Assembly: GCA_030141605.1 (NCBI GenBank)
Contig: JAQGDQ010000038.1
Span: 682,001-746,000 of the forward strand
From: Tubiluchus corallicola
Taxonomy: Eukaryota > Priapulida > Priapulimorpha > Priapulimorphida > Tubiluchidae
Direction: 5' to 3'
Length of the DNA stretch: 64,000 nt
The notes below the pieces were generated by a model, which saw only the letters and a list, made by a program, of their open reading frames with translations, made no database searches and was not told the origin of the DNA. The translations under genes and the position numbers were made by a program. Positions 40,701 to 53,802 of the stretch are shown here, one piece after another (position 1 is the first letter of the stretch; each line of letters starts with the position of its first letter).

Positions 40701-43700
40701 GTTTAATTTAATTTGATTTTTTGTTTTGGCTATATCGATAATATTCTATTTTCAGACTCCTTAGCAAAAATCCTAGCAAATTTGTGTACAAGCCAGCCCC
40801 AAGTGGTAACTGTCACATTTTTTTCTTTGATAGCCCTTTTTTGCTGATGCTTTTTATTCAGGTGCGGCAGCAACATTTAGACAGGAACTCTTGTTTTCTG
40901 GTTGACGAGTTAAAGGTTGTGAATAAACAGCAAGTAGAAGATAGAATATTCTTCATTTCTGCAAAGGAAGCTCTCTTTGCGAGGTTAAAACAGAAACAGG
41001 GGAGCCCTCCTCAGTCGGCTGCATTAGGGGAAGGTTTCAATCAACGTATGGTGGAGTTCCAAAATTTTGAACGTAAATTTGAGGTGATTATAATATTTTT
41101 GCTTTTGACATCTACAAAAGTCATTGTAAGTGCGTAGCGGTATTAATTATAAGTAAATTAGCTATGCTGGAGGGGGGATGGTGGCACTGATCATAATGAT
41201 ACTCAGTAATATATATTAAAAAGATTTAGAAATTATATTGAAAAAAAGAGGCTTTTAGACTAGTGCCAAAATATTCTTTATGTCTAATTGTCTTGCATTA
41301 ACTTTTACTTTTACTATTAAAAATGTTTAAAAATTTCCTGCAACTGTATCTAAATTGGAATTTTATTTCTGCACAATCATATAGAATGTGTAGAATATAG
41401 GACTACGTCACTTGCTTTACAAGAATTTTTGCTTATTCCAGCTTTATGAGCACAAATTCTACTGTGTCGAGTCTCTTGCTATTAGTCTTCTATCCCCTAG
41501 AGCATTTTAAAAGTACTGGTTGTCAAGTGGTGTAGTATTTTGTCTTTTTTTAAACTGCTGGATGGTACAACTAGAACATTTCTATCAATTAATTTTCTGT
41601 AGAAGAAATGGAATAAAACCGTTTAAGGACTGCCTTTTCATGTTTCCTTACAAAATGGTTGTAAAATGTTTTTTTACATGTAGGAATGTTTGTCAAAATC
41701 AGCTGTGAAGACTAAATTTGAACAGCATACTGAGCGAGCGAAGACCATCTCTGTGGAACTGAAGACTATCTTAGACGAAATTCTTCTCAGAGCTTTGAAA
41801 TGCAGGTAGCTGCATTTGTTTGTGTCTGCATTTTATTCAAATCTCTACTTTGAACTTTTCTTAACTGGTTGCATCTTTCCAAGCATTCAAATTAGAGGTT
41901 GAAGCTGTGCAATCAACTAGTTATGGGCAGAAATTCTTGGCAGCAGGATGAGAGTGGTGGTGGTTCAATTTCATTTTTAGTTTGTCACACTTTTTCACTA
42001 TCTATCAAAGATCACTATCAAGGATGTCTTCTAAAATGAGACAATGAACTGGCAGAAGTGCCAGCATTACATTACTGTTGGGGAATTTTTACAGCTCACT
42101 CAATGACATAAGTAGCAGGGGTAGTATGGTTGGTGAAACTGCTTAGAAGCAGTTTTCCTAATAATAACACGTTCATTTACTAAGCAGGCTCAGTATTGTT
42201 TAACTTCTTTCGCTAAGTGCCACTGTGACCACTCAGTTATAACTCTCATACTGAATAGAAGAAGTGATTGTCTACTTGAAGTTCATACATCAGTAGTCCT
42301 GGTTAAATTGCAAAAGCAACTACTTTTTTGACCCTTTGTACATTTCTTACCAAAATGTGCTGCACTATAGTTTGCATTAGAATTCAACTTCTATTTCTCA
42401 TTTTTTGAACTGTGAAAGCATATATAAAATACATAGAAATGAAATCCATTGCAATTTACTTATTTTTTTGAACCTGATATAGGGCATTAATGAAAGTATT
42501 ATATTTATGTATTTCAAAACCAAAACTGCATAGAAATGTTTGAATTCATTGTTAACTTCAACCCATTAATTAACCTTGCATAAAAGTATATAGCAATTAT
42601 ATTTTTATCATCACTTGGCTTGATTAGAAATATTCAAACGGTTCCTGTGCTTTCAGACAAGAACGCGAGAAGCTGAGACATGAGCAGGCCGATCAATTAG
42701 ATTTTGTAGAAAAACATCTTAAGTTACAGACAATAGAAATGAAGGAGTTGATAAATCGCATGGTGGAGGAAGTTGAAATCAAGGTGAATTTATATAATCC
42801 AGTATATGTGCTTCATGAATTTAATTCATATACTGTATATAATGTTAATTTGCTTTTACTCTTTCTCATTTGGTGTATTTTGTTCTTGTGTTATCAGTAT
42901 ATTGTGAAAAATTGTGGAACCAACAACATGTGCATATTTTTCACCTATCTATTCCCTGAGAAGCAACATACTCGCTGTAGTGATGTTAGCAGTTTGATTG
43001 AAATTAACTAGATGACGCTGTGTTTGCAGGTATCTGCTGCATTGAACGAGGAAATCAAACGTCTTTCATTGATTATTGATGAGTTCGATCGACCATTTCA
43101 CCCTGATTCGCTTGTGCTAAATGTTTACAAGAAAGAACTACATTCTCATGTTGAAAACGGTCTAGGACGTAACTTGCAGGCCAGATGTAACACTGCACTC
43201 ATGAACTGCATTGAACGTACAGAGAATACTATGAAAGGTTGCATAAATTATTTATCAATTATTTATTTGTTCTGTAGTATGTAAGTTAGTGTGTAGAATG
43301 CACACTACACTTGTCATTTTTAAGTAAAAAAGTGGATTGCTGTTCATAGTCAAATAGTAAATGTTCGACTTGACATAATGAAACTCGTCATAATAAATAA
43401 GCTTTCTTTTAAATGCACTGCTTTAATTGGCATAATTAATAAAGTGAACGTCTTAATAATTATGTTCACAATTTAAAAGAACAATATAAACTGCTTTTTT
43501 ATCCTGTAATGTAACCTAATTGTCACGTAGGACAGTTTCGTCATTTTACAATAATGTAGTATTCTAGTTTTTGTAGCTGCTTAGATTAGATCATTATTTC
43601 AATGTAAAGCAAACATTGCCTTTAAAATGTTTTGGGATGTAAATAATATTCGTTACTTAGGTACTAACTTTTTAGCCATTGTACTGTGGGCTTTGAACTA

Positions 43701-46700
43701 CCCTATCAGACAGGTTTGTTAAACTAGCTAGGAAGTATTGCTTTAGTTGCAAAAATATGTTGTCTTTTGTAGAAAGGATCTCTCATCTTTTGCCTCAAGA
43801 GATGAAAGCGCAAGCTAGTCAAATTGTGGCCAGACGGGAGTTCGGTATTCAGTACAACCTGGACTGCCGTAATTTATGCGCTGAGTTTCAGGAGGACATT
43901 GAGTTCCGTTTCTCATTAGGCATAATGACGTTAATGCGCCGGTTCCTAGGTTATTCAAAGACAAGATCAACTCTTCTTGGTTTTGCTGACAGAGTATGTT
44001 TGCTAACTATTTTAATTTCTTAATTTCATTTTAAGTTTTTACTCCGTTGAAACCATTTTGTATGTTGTTTTAGGTTTTTCTCATTGGTTAAATTTTTAAT
44101 TTATTTATGAGTAATTTTTGATCATAAAGTTATGTGACTTCAAAATCGTGCAAACTGTTTTGTGCTTAGTTTAGTGCAGGGCAAACCAGTCTAATGCAAA
44201 GGCTTGCTCTTTTTAAACTGTAAAATGTAAAGAGCCAAACTTCCCCACTTTTAAAATAACTGCATTCACTTATTGTAAACTTGATAAAATAAAGCAGTTT
44301 TTCTTCTTTCTTATAATATAAGCTTATTAACTTCTCAGCTTATTATGTTTTTACATAAATATAAACTCTTATAATCGTTTGACAATAATTAATCTCGGAT
44401 AAAATTTTACGTAATATTCAATCTTGCAGCTGTCCTTGATGCTTACCATGACTTTTGCTTTCAGATACCCGGATCTGTTCCTGCCACACCGTCTACCCCT
44501 AGCAACGAACAGCCTTTCCCTGTTGCTAAGGAAGAAGATTTAGTCCTCAGCATGTTTACTAATGTTGCTGCAATCGGTAGTCGATCTGTTGTGGTTGGTT
44601 TCATTTTAACGGGAATGGTACGTGTGATTGACAATTTTTTGTTCATAAATGTTTTGCTAAGTGGATTTAGATGTCTAATCTAGCATCTCCTTAGCTGACA
44701 GTACTTTTCTATTTTTAGGTGAAATTTTCATCAAACTAGCTTATCTGGTTCTGCACAATTCATGTATTTTTGTGGAATTTCAATTTTGTTCTGCTTGTAG
44801 TTATTGAAAAACTAGCTTTTTTCGTTAAGGATAAAAAGTTGCTTTTGCCTTGAGTACCACATGGCTTTCGTGCCCTGAATGGTAGAAGAAAGTTCATTTT
44901 GTCAACCGAGTTATTTTTAATTTATGATGAAATGTTTCCCGTTTTCACTTATTCAGACTTGTCATCATTCAAAATTTAAAATTTAGATGCATTCTAATAA
45001 TAATGTTATTGGTTAGAAAGTAAAAACATTAAAAGTTAAAACAGTTAGTGATAATTCTTTGTTTCAGTTTTGGAGAGCAGTTGGGTGGCGTATAATAGCC
45101 ATCGGTGGCACGGTATATGGATTAGTTTATCTTTATGAGCGGTTGACTTGGACAAACAAAGCTAAAGAAAGAAGCTTCAAGCAACAATATAATGACTATG
45201 CCTCAAGAAAGTTAAGGCTGATTGTTGATCTGACTAGTTCAAATTGCAGCCACCAGGTGCAGCAGTAAGTGCTCTAATTGTTTAATGCATGTACAGTATA
45301 GTTAACATTAACATTTAGAGTGCATGTGTATAAATTAGATTACCAAATTTGTGTTATGTAGGCCAGCAAACTGCATGCCAGTAATCCAGCACTCAGTTGG
45401 AAGACCTGCTTAATATATTGTTGAATGTGACAGAACTGGAACCAAGCATAATCCTTTAAGATGAGAAACTAGCTTGAGTGCCTTAGCCATATTCAACTGT
45501 ATATATATTTTTCCTCAACAAAAGAAATTGCTGGGGCAGATAAAGCATAACAGAGGTAGTGCTGCTGAATTTACGAACCAGGTCTAGTGACTACTACACC
45601 TTTTTGCAGAACATTGCATACGACCCATGTGGTGCACAGGGAATCAAACTGAAATTCATGGGTTGAGAACCAAGCGAAACTGAATGTAAAGATTTGCATC
45701 TGACAGTGATTTGATTTATCTGACAAAATATTTTAATGCAGTCTAATGGTTGAAGTAAACACACTGAAACTGTATTGGGACTGAACTGTGAGGAGAACCG
45801 TAATCACTTACAAAATGAAAATGAGCCTTGTGCAGGCCTATATTGCATTGATCTTTGCATTCTACAATTCAGATTGTCAAAAATTTGTCAAAATATGTTA
45901 TCCTCTTTAGTACCGTTTGTTGTCTTGTAGTATAAGGTCAGTCCTCTTACCCCGAGAGACATTTATGATCTCTAGCCTGCTATGGATTTCATCTTTTTCA
46001 TCACTTTTTTAATCATAGTAGACTGCAGACTTAGCCAGCTAGTCTACATAGCTTGCTACATTTCTGTAAGTAGTGGAAACTATTTTAGTATTTAAAGTAT
46101 AAAATTTTATATTTTCTTAGTTGTTGATAGTTTCTAAACATGTGCTTGCATACCGCTGTGTACTGTACTTGTAAAAGCTGTGCAAATAGATTTGTGAACT
46201 GAAAACGTCTAAAAAAATATAACTGTGCAATCGAGCAACTGTGGAAGCTTGAGTATGTAGTCTTACATCTTTGTACTTCATACACGCTTACCTCTCATTT
46301 TGTTGAAGAATACATTAGTGATCATTTTTTTAACTTGTGTTATGTGCCTTCCTGTGTGCATTTTTTAAGAAGAACATGTGCTAATAGTGTTTGCTGTCTC
46401 ACAGGGAATTAAGTTCAACATTTAGTCGCCTCTGTCACCTGGTGGATCAGACGAAAATCGATTTGCAAGAAGAAATATCTGGAATTGATCGTGATATCAA
46501 TAAACTCGAACAAGTGGCTACAAAAGCTAAAGTACTTCGGTAAGTCTACAGTTTTCAGCAAAACAATTTTAACAGCATTATGATGGGCTAATAGTTACAT
46601 GATTCTAAAACTTGGATTAGTGGTTATGTGCAAAACATTCCTTGTCATTTTATTGGTGTGTTGACTTTATAAATTAAAGATTTGTTCCAATATTAGTTTG

Positions 46701-46886
46701 AATGTTTCAAAAAAAGATTGTTTATCATTTTTCGATATTACAAATTTATAATTGTTGTGTTTTCTGTTACGTATTTACTTTTGTTACTCAAATTTTCGAA
46801 ACGAATTTTATTTTAGCAACAAAGCTAACTGGATTGATAATGAATTGGATTCATTTATAAGTCAATATCTGGTGCACGAAGAATGA
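34429..46886 (+). CDS. MFN: Mitofusin, outer mitochondrial membrane fusion GTPase
   Basis: Dynamin-family GTPase that tethers and fuses mitochondrial outer membranes. Sixteen coding exons: 34429-34642, 35720-35734, 36118-36241, 36889-37051, 38568-38689, 39192-39300, 40010-40117, 40862-41083, 41684-41805, 42657-42783, 43030-43237, 43773-43993, 44465-44617, 45068-45264, 46405-46539 and 46817-46886. All phases agree, giving 769 residues against about 740-760 in vertebrates. The heptad-repeat region HR1 lies in residues 30-110 and 340-440. The GTPase has P-loop GRTSNGKST (117-125), HTTN, DSPGID (212-217) and NRWD (271-274). Two adjacent membrane helices at about 617-663 ([10 protein letters not shown], then [18 protein letters not shown]) form the hairpin anchor. 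HR2 (700-769) ends with a short Cys-free tail. The start is fixed by the ATG 9 nt after an acceptor. Exon 2 is only 15 nt, and the donor at 43238 (GTTGCA) is weak. It is an apparently intact single-copy gene that could equally be called Marf/MFN2. Confidence 0.96.
34655..34770. repeat. TATC/TATG, CA and TA microsatellite
   Basis: Tetranucleotide TATC/TATG repeats run into (CA)n and then (TA)n at the very start of mitofusin intron 1, within 15 nt of the donor. Confidence 0.92.
36565..36700 (+). repeat. Decayed duplicate of the mitofusin microexon and its flanks
   Basis: Intron 3 contains TTAGAAATTGATTCTCAAGG with a following GTAAGA donor. It matches the real exon 2 (TTTAGAAATTGAAGCTCAAG plus donor, 35715-35740), and the similarity continues about 90 bp downstream through GTGTTAGA, TTAGCTATA and TATGACTT. 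The copy sits between exons in phase 2, where its inclusion would read a stop (TGA), so it cannot be a functional coding exon at this position. Confidence 0.8.
38068..38112. repeat. CG/CA dinucleotide microsatellite
   Basis: A short CGCGCG run followed by GCACG and (CA)n in mitofusin intron 4, with Z-DNA potential. Confidence 0.9.
38957..39038 (+). repeat. tRNA-like sequence, probably a SINE head
   Basis: The sequence carries a good internal A box (TAGCCAAGTGGTTAAG, 38963-38978) and B box (AGTTCAAATCC, 39007-39017) at tRNA spacing. ATGCAGTAG at the start pairs with CTGCTGCAT at the end, and a T7 terminator-like run follows (39034-39040). The D-stem and the anticodon loop (ACCATTT, no U33) are not canonical, and the acceptor register conflicts with the A box. 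It is therefore better read as a tRNA-derived SINE or tRNA pseudogene in mitofusin intron 5 than as a functional tRNA. Confidence 0.55.
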
Positions 46887-48335
46887 CCAGTGGTACCACC
46901 GTTTAGAAAAAAGTGACAAAATGTGATATTCAATTTCGATGACTGATTCTAGAAGTTGTGGCAGACACTAGACTAATCACAGACAGTCCTCCATTGACAA
47001 AAGATATTGTTGAGTAGAAGTATACTGGCAGTTATGTTTAGTTTGCTTATAGTAATAATTAGCGATAACTGTACTGATAAGGTGTGTTACAATTATAACG
47101 TGATCCCTGTCTTTCTAGCTGTGCTAATATTCAGCTTTGTTAGCTAATGAGATTTGAAATAGCTGTTTGAAGTAACGCAAGTAATGCCTTTGCAATATAT
47201 ATTGTGAAATTGAGTAGCGGTCGTTAAGTATAGTTTGTTGCTTGCTATTTTTTAGCAGTTCAGTGAATTAATGACCAGTTAGTTCAACTAGTTAAACGTG
47301 TTTTTAAGCTTGAAGCATGCTTATGTGATTCATATGAACTTGTCCCTAAATGCAAGGATTGATGAAGTGTTTTCAATTTTACAATTTTTACTGTAGTCTT
47401 TATGAGGAACCTTTACTTTAGGGTGAACTGGAAAAAAGTTACAGTTTTTTTACATTTTAGGCTTTGAGTTTTCTTCTAGTTTATTTTTGCCTAATGAAAT
47501 AAAATTTTACAAATTTTTTGAACACAGTTAATGAACTATGAAAAGTTTTTTTTGTTAGTTAGCATGCACTTTATTTAGTGCAAGCAAACAGTTTTTTAGC
47601 ATAAAACTAAGTTTATGTTTTTCCATGGAAATTGTTGCAGACTTATATTGTAAATGTTTATACATGCTATTAGCACAGAAATTTTGTTAGTGTTGTTTCC
47701 ACAAATTGACATGCAAGGAAGGTTGTGCATAGTTTAGGTATTCAACACATCGCGCTGTAAATTTTTTTTAAATAGCTTGCTATGTAAATTAGTTTATTTA
47801 TTGCCTATTAGCTACATTTTTACGTGCAATAAACTTAATTTGGTCAAACTCAACTTGTAACATTGCTGCTTGCTGTTTTACTTGGAAAACATTTGCATGT
47901 ATCATAAGTATTGTCCTGGTCAGGGGGAAAATCTGCGACAATATTTTTATTAACAGTTAGTTCATTTTATCATTGTGAGCAGAACTTTGGTTGCAACCCG
48001 TCAAGAAAATTGGAAGCTTCTGCTGGTAGGTACAAATGTATTATTCATTGTTATTCCTTTTATTGAATATTACGAAATGTGATTTTGGCTTTTAGTTTTT
48101 TGTGATAATATTATTTTTACCAAAATGAACAGTTTGAACCAGTTAACCTTGAAAACCAGCTAAACTCGTTTTTGTTTTTGTTTAATTACAGAATTCCTGG
48201 GAGAAGGTGCATTGTTATAATTTTAAGCAAGACCTGAAATAACCAGCTTTCACTTGTGGCTATCATTATCCAGGTTAAGGTTACTTTTATCTTACATTGT
48301 GTACTAGTGTGATTACGTTGTAGATTTACTGCAAA
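46887..48335 (+). other. Mitofusin 3' UTR and intergenic spacer
   Basis: There is no coding signal after the mitofusin stop. AATAAA poly(A) signals lie at 47498-47503 and 47828-47833, so the 3' UTR is probably 0.6-1 kb. The promoter of the next gene, on the same strand, should lie between about 47850 and 48330. Confidence 0.5.
47498..47833 (+). terminator. Mitofusin poly(A) signals
   Basis: Two AATAAA hexamers on the coding strand, at 47498-47503 and 47828-47833, are the first good signals downstream of the stop at 46886. Which one is used cannot be told. Confidence 0.4.
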
Positions 48336-51300
48336 ATGAAGGGTAAGATTTTCTTACATTTTATTTATATATTATTGGTACTTGTAAAAGTTGTAGTGAT
48401 TTATGATGTAGCTGTTTGATAATAGGAGTATATGTTTAATAAAGGAGCTTAATGTCATAATTGTATATTTAAAGTTGTTTACTGAAATGTAAATCTTAAT
48501 TTTCCATTTCGTCCTTTTCTAAATTTGTTCACAAAATATCACTTATATATATATATGACCAAAGTGATATGGGCTTGCCGCACTTTCTTTGGCTAGAGAT
48601 TTTGGTAGTTGTGTTTCTTAAGTTTCCTGAAGAAAAAGATGACCATATGTTTATATTTTAACCAGTGCTCCTTATAGTGTGTAGGCTTCTGAATTATTGC
48701 TGTACCACAGTTGAATGAAAAGCACTTTGTCATCTTGTTTACTGCTAATACACATAGGGTCACTTATGATGGTAACCGTTTCTGTGCAAATTTGCCTAGC
48801 AGATAAATAATAGCCCGAGGTGGCTTTAATTGCTGATTATACATCTTGCAATAAAGAGCACATTGCACAGCATTTAACTCCATATTTGGTTGTAGTTTTA
48901 ATGGTATTGTAAGTCAGTACATCTGGATTACTTCACAGTTTTGAAGCCGAATACTTCCTACAGTGTACTTAGCATTAGTGACTTGTAGAAACCTCAGTAA
49001 TGAGCTAATACAGCTTGCCCTCATACCAATAGTAAGATCACTGATACCAATATCACTAAGATCTTGGAGATTACGTGGCTTATATATTTAAACAACTAGT
49101 GTCATGGACCAGGAGTCAAGTCAAAGTCACCATTGATGTCAACAACCATACCAATGGTTCTTTATGAAACTTCTTATCAGTACACAAGAAATCAGTAAAC
49201 GTTGGTCAGCCAATAAAGGTACATGTCGCAATGGCCAATGAGGCACTCCTTTTATCTTCTCAGCTGATGGGTCGCTGCAGTGTCAGAAAAGTTAATCACA
49301 AACAGACACGGTGAACGTATTGAAATGTGTGTGAGAATTAAACCCAAGCGTGTTTTAGTTTATTTAATTTATTTAATAAAAGTTTCAGTTTTTATTTTAT
49401 ATGTTATTATTTTTAGTTTTTATACCTATACAAGATTTCTGCAACTAAAATTTGTTTAGCAGTAAAACAGAACCATTATAATGGTGAAATATTGTGTTTG
49501 GGCAATAGTAATGCAGATGTATAGTGCCTGAAAGGTTAGAGAAAGTCAGATTTATAAGTTTCTCCTAGATAAATAAAACTAAACAAACATGCCACTGGAT
49601 CAAATCTCATCCAGCTTAGGAGCAGAATGCTTTCAAATGAATAAAAACCAAGTCTGCCCCAAGGTAATTAGTTTCCTATTTTTTAATTTAAGTTCTTATG
49701 CTGTTTGTGTTGACTGTTTGTTATATGCAAGACTGGGATGCAGACTTTTCATGTTAGTTATTGTACAGCAACAGATTACCAAATACTACTACTCTACAGC
49801 ATCAAATAGCCTTAATGTGTATTAAGGCTGACTGACAATGAATGTCCAATATTTGAAGGACCTCTTAATTACTATTCACAAAGTTTGTTTGGGGTAACTT
49901 ATGTTTAAACCCATTTTGCTTACATCAGTCTTTTATACTGATTATGTATAAATTTTATACCAATACACTGTAGAACTCATTTTATTGAGGTCTATTTAAA
50001 AAAAATCACAACACGTTTGTAAGAGAATTTACATTTTTTTCATTAGTGACCACCATTTTGTAAATAAGACCACAACATTTGATCTTTCACACAAAATCTT
50101 GATATAATGCACATACTGTTAAGTGAATTAATCAAATCTTTTTTTGCATCAATTTGCTTGACAATTTCTTGTTAGTCAGGTATGCACATAACAGTCATAC
50201 ATTTCTAGAATAATTGACAAATCGCCACTAAACATGTACGCATTCTTATTTTTTTTGGTTTGTTTCCGCTGTCAGGCGTGCCAGCAAGCAAGAGTCTGTG
50301 AGGCTGATCTGTATAGTTTGGGCTTAGTGTGAAAGCTGAACTTTGTATTTGTTACTGCCACAACCTATGCCATAACAGAGCTTGACATGTCTATCTGACT
50401 GCAGACTTCAATGCAAACATCAGTCCAAGTAATTCAGAGAAAAGGATTTAATTTTCGTGATAATCATTGAAGTAGGCCAACCAAAATCTTTGTTGAACCA
50501 TTATGACAAGTTTATCTATACATTATAGCTTACTTTGGCAAGCTTGCTGTGTATGTTATTTGTAAAAATTATGAACTTTTTCAGTTTCAGCGTGCTGTTG
50601 TTTCCTGTTTCTTCTTTCACAGTTGGTAAGTTCACAGTTGAATTGCAAAAGATACCCAACACATTTCTTTTGTAGTTGAATAATAATAAGTTTTAGTGTG
50701 CTGCTTCAAAGTGATAATACTAGTACAAATGTTTCTGGAGGAGCTGGACTTGCAGTCAGTCCATATTATACATTGCTGCAGGACAGTACGTACACCTAGT
50801 AGTTAATACCTAGCATTGTATATTGAAATGGCTAATAGCTGGAGTATATTTTTTATTGCTTGACAGCATATGGATAATTACTATATGTACGATGTAAGAA
50901 GATAAAAAAACTTTTTGTTGCTTGAGTTGCACCACAAAAGCATTTGGTGAAGTAAATTTGTCAATGAAATTTTGCAGGCAACTGGAGATGGAAGGCAGGT
51001 GAACAAGGCTCAGGCAAGTGAGGAATGTAAAGGAACTATGGAGTATGGCGAATGGAAACAGGAACACGAATGTACTGCTTCTTGTGAAGTTGGGCCGAGA
51101 ATACAAGTGAGCATTTATTGTACTTGACAAATCAGGTCAACATGCTAATTAATTTTCGCACAGAGAAATTTTGCGAATACGTGCATTTAATGCCAGACAA
51201 AACTAATTGTGTGTGTTTTGTACAAATCTGTTTTATTTATACTACAGTATGTTAAATTTTGAACTTGAAATATGTAAAGCCAGCCTTTTCTAACTAAATT

Positions 51301-52506
51301 AGATACAATGACAGTAACAAGTTGCCTTTGGGTTTCCACACAAACTGGGGTTCATGGTTGCCACCTGACGTGAAGTGTTTTCAAGAGCTCTACCTTTATA
51401 TTAAATGCAAGGTACCCAATTGTTCAACTGATACTCCAAACAAACGGATATCTTCTATATTTATACTTGATTATCGAATAGTGCATAATCTTAAATTATT
51501 GTACTAGAAAACTGCTTTGGTTTCCCCCTACCAGGTGTTCACAAAATAATTTAGAAAAAGCCATTTCAAATGCTGTTGCTATACATGTATTTTACAATTT
51601 AATGAACTGGATGTAGTATAACTTTTTGTCATGACTGTCATGTTAGCTAGGCTTTATCTCTTGCAGACGTTCACAAGGAAAGCTTATTGCAAAGACAAAA
51701 AAGGAACATACACAGAGTTTACCAAACAGAAAAGATGCACAAGAGATCAATTAGAAAAAGAATATTATGTGAGCTCTCAATTAGAATGGATGAATGAAGC
51801 ACCTTTCAGTTCCAGAAATGATGACAGTGAATATGACACCGACGAGGAAGAAAGTCAAGACAACAGTACAGGAACTGACACAGAAAATGATGGTAAGCAT
51901 TCACGACACACATCACTAAGACGAAAAAAGAAAAAGAAGAGAAGGAAACGTGTCGATTACTGTAATATGAAAATTGTTATATGCAACGATGATTCAGACT
52001 GCAATGAATCGCCAACCATGGATGCAAATACAATCACAACTGCAGGAACCACGGTGACTGAAACAACTGCAGATCAAATTTTGACAACCCAAAGTCGAAG
52101 AACGGAGCATCTACGAACTACAACCACCACTACTAAAGGTACAACTATGGCTAATACGTCGGAAACTACCGAGGAACCAACAACAAAACGCCGACGTAGG
52201 CTGCGACCACGAACTACAACTACCACAACTGAAGGCAGAACATCAGCAACTACAACAGAAACAGTACAAACTGTAGAGAAAGAAACAACAACATCAACAA
52301 GACGAAGACAAACACAAACACAAACAAAATACCCAAGAACTACAACTACCACAAATGAAGGTACAACAGTTATATCAGAATCTGTAGAAGCTACTGAGGA
52401 ACCAACTGCATTATCTACTGCCAAAGGTACAACTACACCAATAGGGACAATCACTGCAAACAAACTGGAGGCTGTTGCATTTGTGGGAACTACTTATGAC
52501 AAGTAA
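48336..52506 (+). CDS. Secreted Thr-rich protein with one TSP1/pleiotrophin-like Cys domain
   Basis: I infer four exons: 48336-48342 (7 coding nt), 50585-50625, 50978-51106 and 51667-52506. The total of 1017 nt divides exactly by three, giving 338 residues. The joined start reads MKVSACCCFLFLLSQLATG, a convincing signal peptide that appears only when the exons are joined, which supports the model. Residues about 30-80 form a small Cys/Trp domain: EECKG, EYGEWKQEHECTASCEVGPR, TRKAYCKD, KQKRC. The spacing W-x5-C-x3-C-x2-G-x2-R resembles thrombospondin type 1 repeats and the related pleiotrophin/midkine fold. Then follow an acidic stretch (YDTDEEESQD), a basic block KKKKKRRKR that could bind heparin, a second Cys pair, and three degenerate repeats beginning RTTTTT or LRTTTTTT. 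The tail looks mucin-like and heavily O-glycosylated. No named family was recognised. It probably acts outside the cell. Confidence 0.65.
49385..49665 (+). repeat. Third copy of the dispersed repeat of 30 kb
   Basis: It matches 30255-30520 in the same orientation, with shared AAGATTTCTGC, CAGTAAAACAGAACCATTAT, GGTGAAATATTGTG, AAGTTTCTC, CATGCCACTGGATC-like and ATCCAGCTTAGGAG-like blocks. It lies in the long first intron of the Thr-rich gene. Confidence 0.7.
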
Positions 52507-53802
52507 CAAAATGGCTTTCTTTGTACTTGATGTTTAAACAAAAATGTGAAATCAAATGATTTAATGCAAACACACGTTTTATATACAAGAATTTATTACA
52601 AGTATATCTATACTGCATATTAATTCACAATAAATTTGCAATACGATGGATTTCAATGGACTGGTTATACAGAATTTAATTAAATTTCATTCTTTTGTGG
52701 AAATATTGTTATTAGAAGAGTTATTTGTGTTAGTCAAGACTACTAAGACTTTTAACGATTATGAATTTACAAACAATGCTTTGTTTTATGTCACCATTTT
52801 TATAAACTATAATGCAATAGCTGTTTATCATTAACAAAGTAGCACTAAAGTGGTACAGAATTAAATTTGTTTGTTTTCAGTGAATAAGTATACATATAAT
52901 TTACAAGCCCATGATTCCCATAATGATAGTGGATTTCATTTAGAGTTTCTCTCTTATGTACATCTTCATTTCACCCCTGCACTTATTTACATTTTAGTGT
53001 GCATAATATAGACATCAAACGTACATTGCACAACAAATAGAAGCATGATAGAAACAATAAATCGGCTTTATGTAACTGTCAGATAATATTTCATCAGGCG
53101 TGTTTCAAACTATCGTTATTACATGAGTATTGGGAGCATTGCAAAAAATTTAAAAACTACTAAATGCAAATAGTTAATTCAGAAAGCACCCCCAGTTTCT
53201 AAGTGATGTAGAAAGACAGGAATTTATAAACTTCCAAATATAATTGAGTATATACCTATTCAGCATTTGACTTGTCTTTCAATTAACTTGCAGCTAACTA
53301 CAAACATGATGAAAGTAATAAAGACATATAACTGGCAAAAGTGACTTATTAATTACTTGTTTTTGAACATGAAAAGTATGCATCATGAAGACCTGACTTG
53401 TTACAGTGTTAAGCACTGACTTCTTTGATAAAGCAAATGAGCAACCTAGCGCCTAGAAAAAAAACATTTACATTCACATAATAAGCTTCATTCATTCATC
53501 AATAAAAGCAGATATATTTTTCTTCAGTAAGAGCAAATACAATTACTAAATTACTGACTATGATACATTCATTACATTAACAGTTGTTATATTTTGCAGT
53601 TACATTTGCTTTAGCAGAAGGTTACTGGTGGTAAAAGCTACATCATGAGAATATTTAAATTTACAACAAAAGAGCGTATTATAGGTTTCTAGATGGCCTA
53701 ATAAATATAACACTTTTTGCATAATTTTTCAAGCTCTTATATGCACATAAAAAGTTATATGCACACAAAACGCTAGAAAGGTGTGGTATTATGCAATCAT
53801 GA
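52507..53802. other. Convergent 3' spacer
   Basis: The Thr-rich gene (plus) and MYCBP2 (minus) converge here. A plus-strand AATAAA lies at 52629-52634, 120 bp after the plus-strand stop. For the minus-strand gene no close poly(A) signal is evident before 53803, and a minus AATAAA is seen only at 52592-52597. The two 3' UTRs may therefore overlap. No exon, RNA gene or repeat was identified. Confidence 0.5.
52629..52634 (+). terminator. Poly(A) signal of the Thr-rich gene
   Basis: AATAAA 123 bp downstream of the TAA stop, in the expected position and orientation. Confidence 0.6.

Noticed and set aside
51303-51411. Possible extra exon of the Thr-rich gene (NWGSWLPPDVKCF-like)
   Set aside because: It has plausible splice sites and a Trp/Cys look, but its phase and length do not fit the flanking exons, and phase 0 reads a stop at once.
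52074-52463. Minus-strand Val-rich frame of 129 residues
   Set aside because: Antisense shadow of the Thr codons of the secreted protein.
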